The notes under the pieces: generated by a model
What the model saw: only the letters and a program-made list of their open reading frames with translations
What the model was told of the DNA's origin: nothing
Database searches by the model: none
Made by a program: the position numbers and the translations under genes
Source: Casp-actino8 sp046082625
GTDB taxonomy: Bacteria > Actinomycetota > Acidimicrobiia > Acidimicrobiales > Ilumatobacteraceae
NCBI GenBank assembly: GCA_046082625.1
Contig: JBJTYE010000060.1
Span: forward strand, 1 to 13,033
DNA length: 13,033 bases
Direction of reading: 5' to 3'
Shown here: in pieces, positions 11,687 to 13,033 of the stretch
How the letters are laid out: each line of letters opens with the position of its first letter
Numbering within the stretch: position 1 is the first letter of the stretch

Positions 11687-12780
11687 GCGACGGTGGCCGC
11701 CTGCACCGACTTTTCGCCGAACAGGGTCAGAGTCCCTGGATCGACAACTTGAAGCGGAGTTTGGTCTCCTCCGGCGGACTGAACCGACTCATCGCCGACG
11801 GGGTACGGGGCCTCACGTCCAATCCGACCATCTTCCAGAAGGCCATTCAGGATTCGGCCGACTACGACGCTCAATTCGACGAACTCCGCGGCCAGGGCTG
11901 CTCGGCCACCGAGATCTACTGGGCCCTGGTTCGCTCCGACATCCGGGCCGCAGCCGACTGCTTCGACTCCCTCTACGTCTCGAGTGGCGGAGGCGACGGA
12001 TACGTGAGCGTGGAGGTCGACCCACTGCTGGCCCACGACTCCGAGGCCACTCTCGCCGCGGCCCGACTCTTGTGGACCGATTTCGATCGACGCAATCTCA
12101 TGGTCAAGGTTCCGGCCACACCGGCCGGGCTCCCAGCCATCCGTTCGCTCATCGCCGATGGCTGCAACGTGAACGTGACCCTCATCTTCAGCTTGGATCG
12201 CTACCAGCAGGTGATGGATGCCTACATCGCCGGACTGTCCGATCGCGTGGCGGCCGGCCTCGACGTGTCGACGGTGGCCAGCGTGGCCTCGTTCTTCATC
12301 AGCCGGGTCGACACCGAGGTGGACAAGCGACTGGAGGCCATCGACACGCCGGCGGCTCGCGATCTGGGTGGCCGAGCGGCGGTGGCCCAGGGCTGTCTGG
12401 CCTACGAACTCTTCGAACGAACCTTCAGCGGGCCGCGATGGGATCGCATCGCCGCCGCCGGAGGGCGGGTGCAACGTCCGTTGTGGGCCTCCACCAGCAC
12501 CAAGAACCCCCGGTATCCGGACACCCTGTACGTGGATTCCCTCATCGGTCCGCACTCGGTCAATACTTTGCCCGATGCCACGCTGTCGGCCTTCGCCGAT
12601 CACGGCACGGTGGCGCGCACCGTGGATCGCCAGTACGCCGCCATGCACCAGGTGTGGTCGGACCTGCGCACCGTGGGCGTCGACCTGGACGACGTGGCCG
12701 CCCAATTGGAACGAGAGGGCGTGGCTTCCTTCACCGCCAGTTTCGTGGACCTTCTCGACGCACTCGCCGCCAAGATCTGA
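11683..12780 (+). CDS. tal: Transaldolase
   Basis: Transaldolase transfers a dihydroxyacetone unit between sugar phosphates through a Schiff base and works with transketolase in the non-oxidative pentose phosphate pathway. The 365-residue protein is the long actinobacterial form. Landmarks: 'SPWIDNLKRSLV' (17-28), 'GVRGLTSNPTIFQKAI' (40-55), 'VSVEVDP' (108-113), the Schiff-base lysine K142 in 'NLMVKVPATPAG', 'GCNVNVTLIFS', 'VASFFISRVDTEVDK', and 'LWASTSTKNPRYPDTLYVDSLIG'. Its ATG overlaps the tkt stop codon as ATGA, and a GGGGA ribosome site (11671-11675) sits 7 bases upstream inside tkt, so the two proteins are translationally coupled. In many actinobacteria zwf, opcA and pgl follow; here the next gene is a convergent small unknown, so the operon ends after tal. 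Confidence 0.96.
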   Translation: MSDGGRLHRLFAEQGQSPWIDNLKRSLVSSGGLNRLIADGVRGLTSNPTIFQKAIQDSADYDAQFDELRGQGCSATEIYWALVRSDIRAAADCFDSLYVSSGGGDGYVSVEVDPLLAHDSEATLAAARLLWTDFDRRNLMVKVPATPAGLPAIRSLIADGCNVNVTLIFSLDRYQQVMDAYIAGLSDRVAAGLDVSTVASVASFFISRVDTEVDKRLEAIDTPAARDLGGRAAVAQGCLAYELFERTFSGPRWDRIAAAGGRVQRPLWASTSTKNPRYPDTLYVDSLIGPHSVNTLPDATLSAFADHGTVARTVDRQYAAMHQVWSDLRTVGVDLDDVAAQLEREGVASFTASFVDLLDALAAKI

Positions 12781-12795
12781 CGAAGGTCGGTTCCC

Positions 12796-13026
12796 TCACT
12801 CGAGTTCGGGCTCCGAGCGGCGCTCGAAACCTTCGAGCAGGTGGAGGGCCTTGTCCAGGGACCGCCTGATCTGGAGAAGCTTCTTGTCGGCCACCGGTCT
12901 CCCCCGGCCGTCACGAGCCGCTTGGCGCAACACATCGAACGAGAGATCATCCACGGCTTCGATGACCGTGCGAAGACGCTCGGCGATATCGGCCGATCGT
13001 TGCGCCCACTGATCATCGGTGTTCAT
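12796..13026 (-). CDS. Small helical protein of unknown function
   Basis: A 76-residue, highly charged, probably all-helical protein ('AQRSADIAERLRTVIEAVDDLSFDVLRQAARD', then 'KKLLQIRRSLDKALHLLEGFERR'). No membrane segment, signal peptide, cysteine pair or recognised domain is seen. The whole reading frame is inside the window with only 7 bases left upstream, so its promoter and ribosome site cannot be judged. Its stop faces the tal stop across 15 bases. The coding call rests on the regular amphipathic pattern, absence of overlap with a better candidate, and position filling the otherwise empty end of the window. Confidence 0.6.
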   Translation of the reverse strand: MNTDDQWAQRSADIAERLRTVIEAVDDLSFDVLRQAARDGRGRPVADKKLLQIRRSLDKALHLLEGFERRSEPELE

Positions 13027-13033
13027 CGGTCCA

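Noticed and set aside
11119..12705. Long open frame of 528 codons on the minus strand opposite tkt/tal
   Set aside because: It lies fully antisense to two certain enzymes, has no recognisable domain, and its low-complexity Arg/Gly/His content is typical of shadow frames in high-GC DNA.
12781..12860. Possible terminator after tal
   Set aside because: No GC-rich hairpin with a T-run was found in the 15-base gap or the following coding bases.
11226..12869. 547-codon open frame on the plus strand overlapping tkt and tal in another frame
   Set aside because: The product is arginine- and glycine-rich with no motifs, while tkt and tal in the other frames carry all family residues.
1..13033. Mobile element, CRISPR, toxin-antitoxin or phage-defence system
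   Set aside because: No transposase, integrase, direct-repeat array, terminal inverted repeats or recognisable defence domain was seen; composition looks even across the window.

Overview
This window reads as a chromosomal segment of a high-GC actinomycete. Genes are dense and short-spaced, some start at GTG, and the left end carries the conserved actinobacterial block known from Mycobacterium (pgsA2 / gcvH / garA / MerR / DUF151 / MerR, the Rv1822 to Rv1830 neighbourhood) and Corynebacterium (odhI-ftsR). The zinc-ribbon form of the FHA protein and the general protein style suggest a deep-branching lineage such as Acidimicrobiia. That placement is an inference, not a demonstrated assignment. 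I see no rRNA, tRNA, CRISPR array, insertion sequence or phage gene, and no gene is visibly broken by a frameshift.

Layout. (1) Positions 1-3076, minus strand, read right to left: a CDP-alcohol phosphatidyltransferase, GcvH, a zinc-ribbon/FHA GarA-like protein, an FtsR-like MerR regulator, a DUF151 bifunctional nuclease and the first 30 codons of a second MerR regulator cut by the window edge. This block ties phospholipid synthesis, one-carbon metabolism, control of the 2-oxoglutarate node and cell-division gene control together in a conserved order. (2) 3110-4341, plus: an SDR oxidoreductase and a HIT-family hydrolase whose start overlaps the SDR stop. (3) 4349-5053, minus: an SRAP (YedK/HMCES-type) abasic-site protein. 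(4) 5152-7273, plus: two tandem amidohydrolase-2 family proteins, both with altered metal-site motifs, the second drastically so. (5) 7258-9219: a lipid module with a PaaI-type thioesterase and a TetR regulator on the minus strand, divergent from a membrane fatty acid desaturase. An 18-bp operator-like palindrome lies between the two divergent promoters. (6) 9250-9654: an unknown small protein. (7) 9710-12780: transketolase and transaldolase with a 4-base overlap, the non-oxidative pentose phosphate pair. (8) 12796-13026, minus: a small helical unknown.

The most striking non-coding pattern is translation initiation. Seven genes have a TANNNT -10-like hexamer exactly 6 bases before the start codon, no Shine-Dalgarno sequence, and a C directly before the start: DUF151, gcvH, pgsA, SDR, TetR, desaturase and transketolase. 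An eighth, SRAP, has the hexamer at 7 bases. This is the signature of leaderless mRNAs, and it fixes the GTG starts of pgsA, the TetR gene and tkt. Genes lying inside operons (HIT, tal) or with a longer leader (the edge MerR gene, the first amidohydrolase) instead carry Shine-Dalgarno sequences. The densest example is the 33-bp gap between pgsA and the SDR gene, which holds two back-to-back leaderless promoters.
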